NCBI GenBank assembly: GCA_012719015.1
Contig: JAAYBE010000168.1
Span: 1-5,259 of the forward strand
DNA length: 5,259 nt
Source: Actinomycetota bacterium
GTDB taxonomy: Bacteria; Actinomycetota; Thermoleophilia; UBA2241
Direction of reading: 5' to 3'
The position numbers were made by a program, and so were the translations under genes. Below, one piece after another: positions 5,188 through 5,259 of this stretch (position 1 is the stretch's first letter; each line of letters starts with the position of its first letter). The notes beneath the pieces are model-generated. The model made no database searches and had not been told where the DNA came from. It saw nothing but the letters and a program-made list of their open reading frames with translations.

Positions 5188-5259
5188 TCACTCGGCGGCG
5201 ATCCTCCCGGCGCGGACCTCCTCCTGCACGTGGCCCATCACGCGGTCCAGGCGCGCCAC
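5188..5259 (-). CDS. 3' end of an unidentified minus-strand gene
   Basis: Reading leftward from 5259, the frame gives 23 residues, VARLDRVMGHVQEEVRAGRI followed by AAE, then TGA at 5190-5188. The peptide looks like a charged amphipathic C-terminal helix. The stop sits directly before the 5143-5183 hairpin, as expected for a real gene end. Too little is visible to name a family. The frame is short enough that chance openness in GC-rich DNA cannot be excluded. Confidence 0.55.
   Translation of the reverse strand: MARLDRVMGHVQEEVRAGRIAAE

Noticed and set aside
1..5259. CRISPR arrays, transposon ends, tRNA or rRNA genes
   Set aside because: No repeated spacer-like units, transposase motifs, terminal repeats or RNA-gene signatures were seen.

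Overview
The window is a GC-rich bacterial fragment. It has GTG starts alongside ATG starts, strong purine-rich ribosome binding sites, and G/C-only hairpins in place of U-tailed terminators. This style fits a high-GC Actinomycetota lineage. The first gene belongs to a family found mostly in anaerobes and facultative anaerobes (NAD(P)-linked hydrogenases or formate dehydrogenases), so an anaerobic actinobacterial group such as Coriobacteriia or its relatives is a reasonable guess. No phylogenetic marker in the window proves it.

Layout: (a) 1-674 is the 3' end of a NuoF/HndC/HydB-type flavo-iron-sulfur subunit with a C-terminal two-cluster ferredoxin domain. A long GC hairpin follows at 695-735. 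(b) 675-991 is a 317-base intergenic region. Its last 100 bases form an AT-rich island holding a TTGACA box and two spaced GGTTT/CGAAA dyads. (c) 992-1483 is an Lrp/AsnC-family regulator. (d) 1571-3178 is a 12-TM-type APC-superfamily amino acid or amine permease, probably cotranscribed with the regulator and a likely target of it. (e) A perfect 16-bp hairpin lies at 3191-3226. (f) 3246-4178 is a calcineurin-like metallophosphoesterase with a large insertion, and 4237-5043 is an AbiEii-like nucleotidyltransferase-fold protein. (g) Two long perfect hairpins follow (5089-5131 and 5143-5183), then the 3' end of a minus-strand gene (5188-5259), giving a convergent junction.

The regulator and permease look like an ordinary feast/famine transport unit: an Lrp-type sensor of a small nitrogenous ligand next to an importer. 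The phosphoesterase and nucleotidyltransferase-like genes are a separate two-gene unit bounded by hairpins on both sides. They are the least explained part of the window. An enzyme fold that transfers nucleotides beside one that hydrolyses phosphoesters suggests opposing or sequential steps on one substrate, but this is inference only. Nothing here shows a CRISPR array, transposon, tRNA or rRNA.
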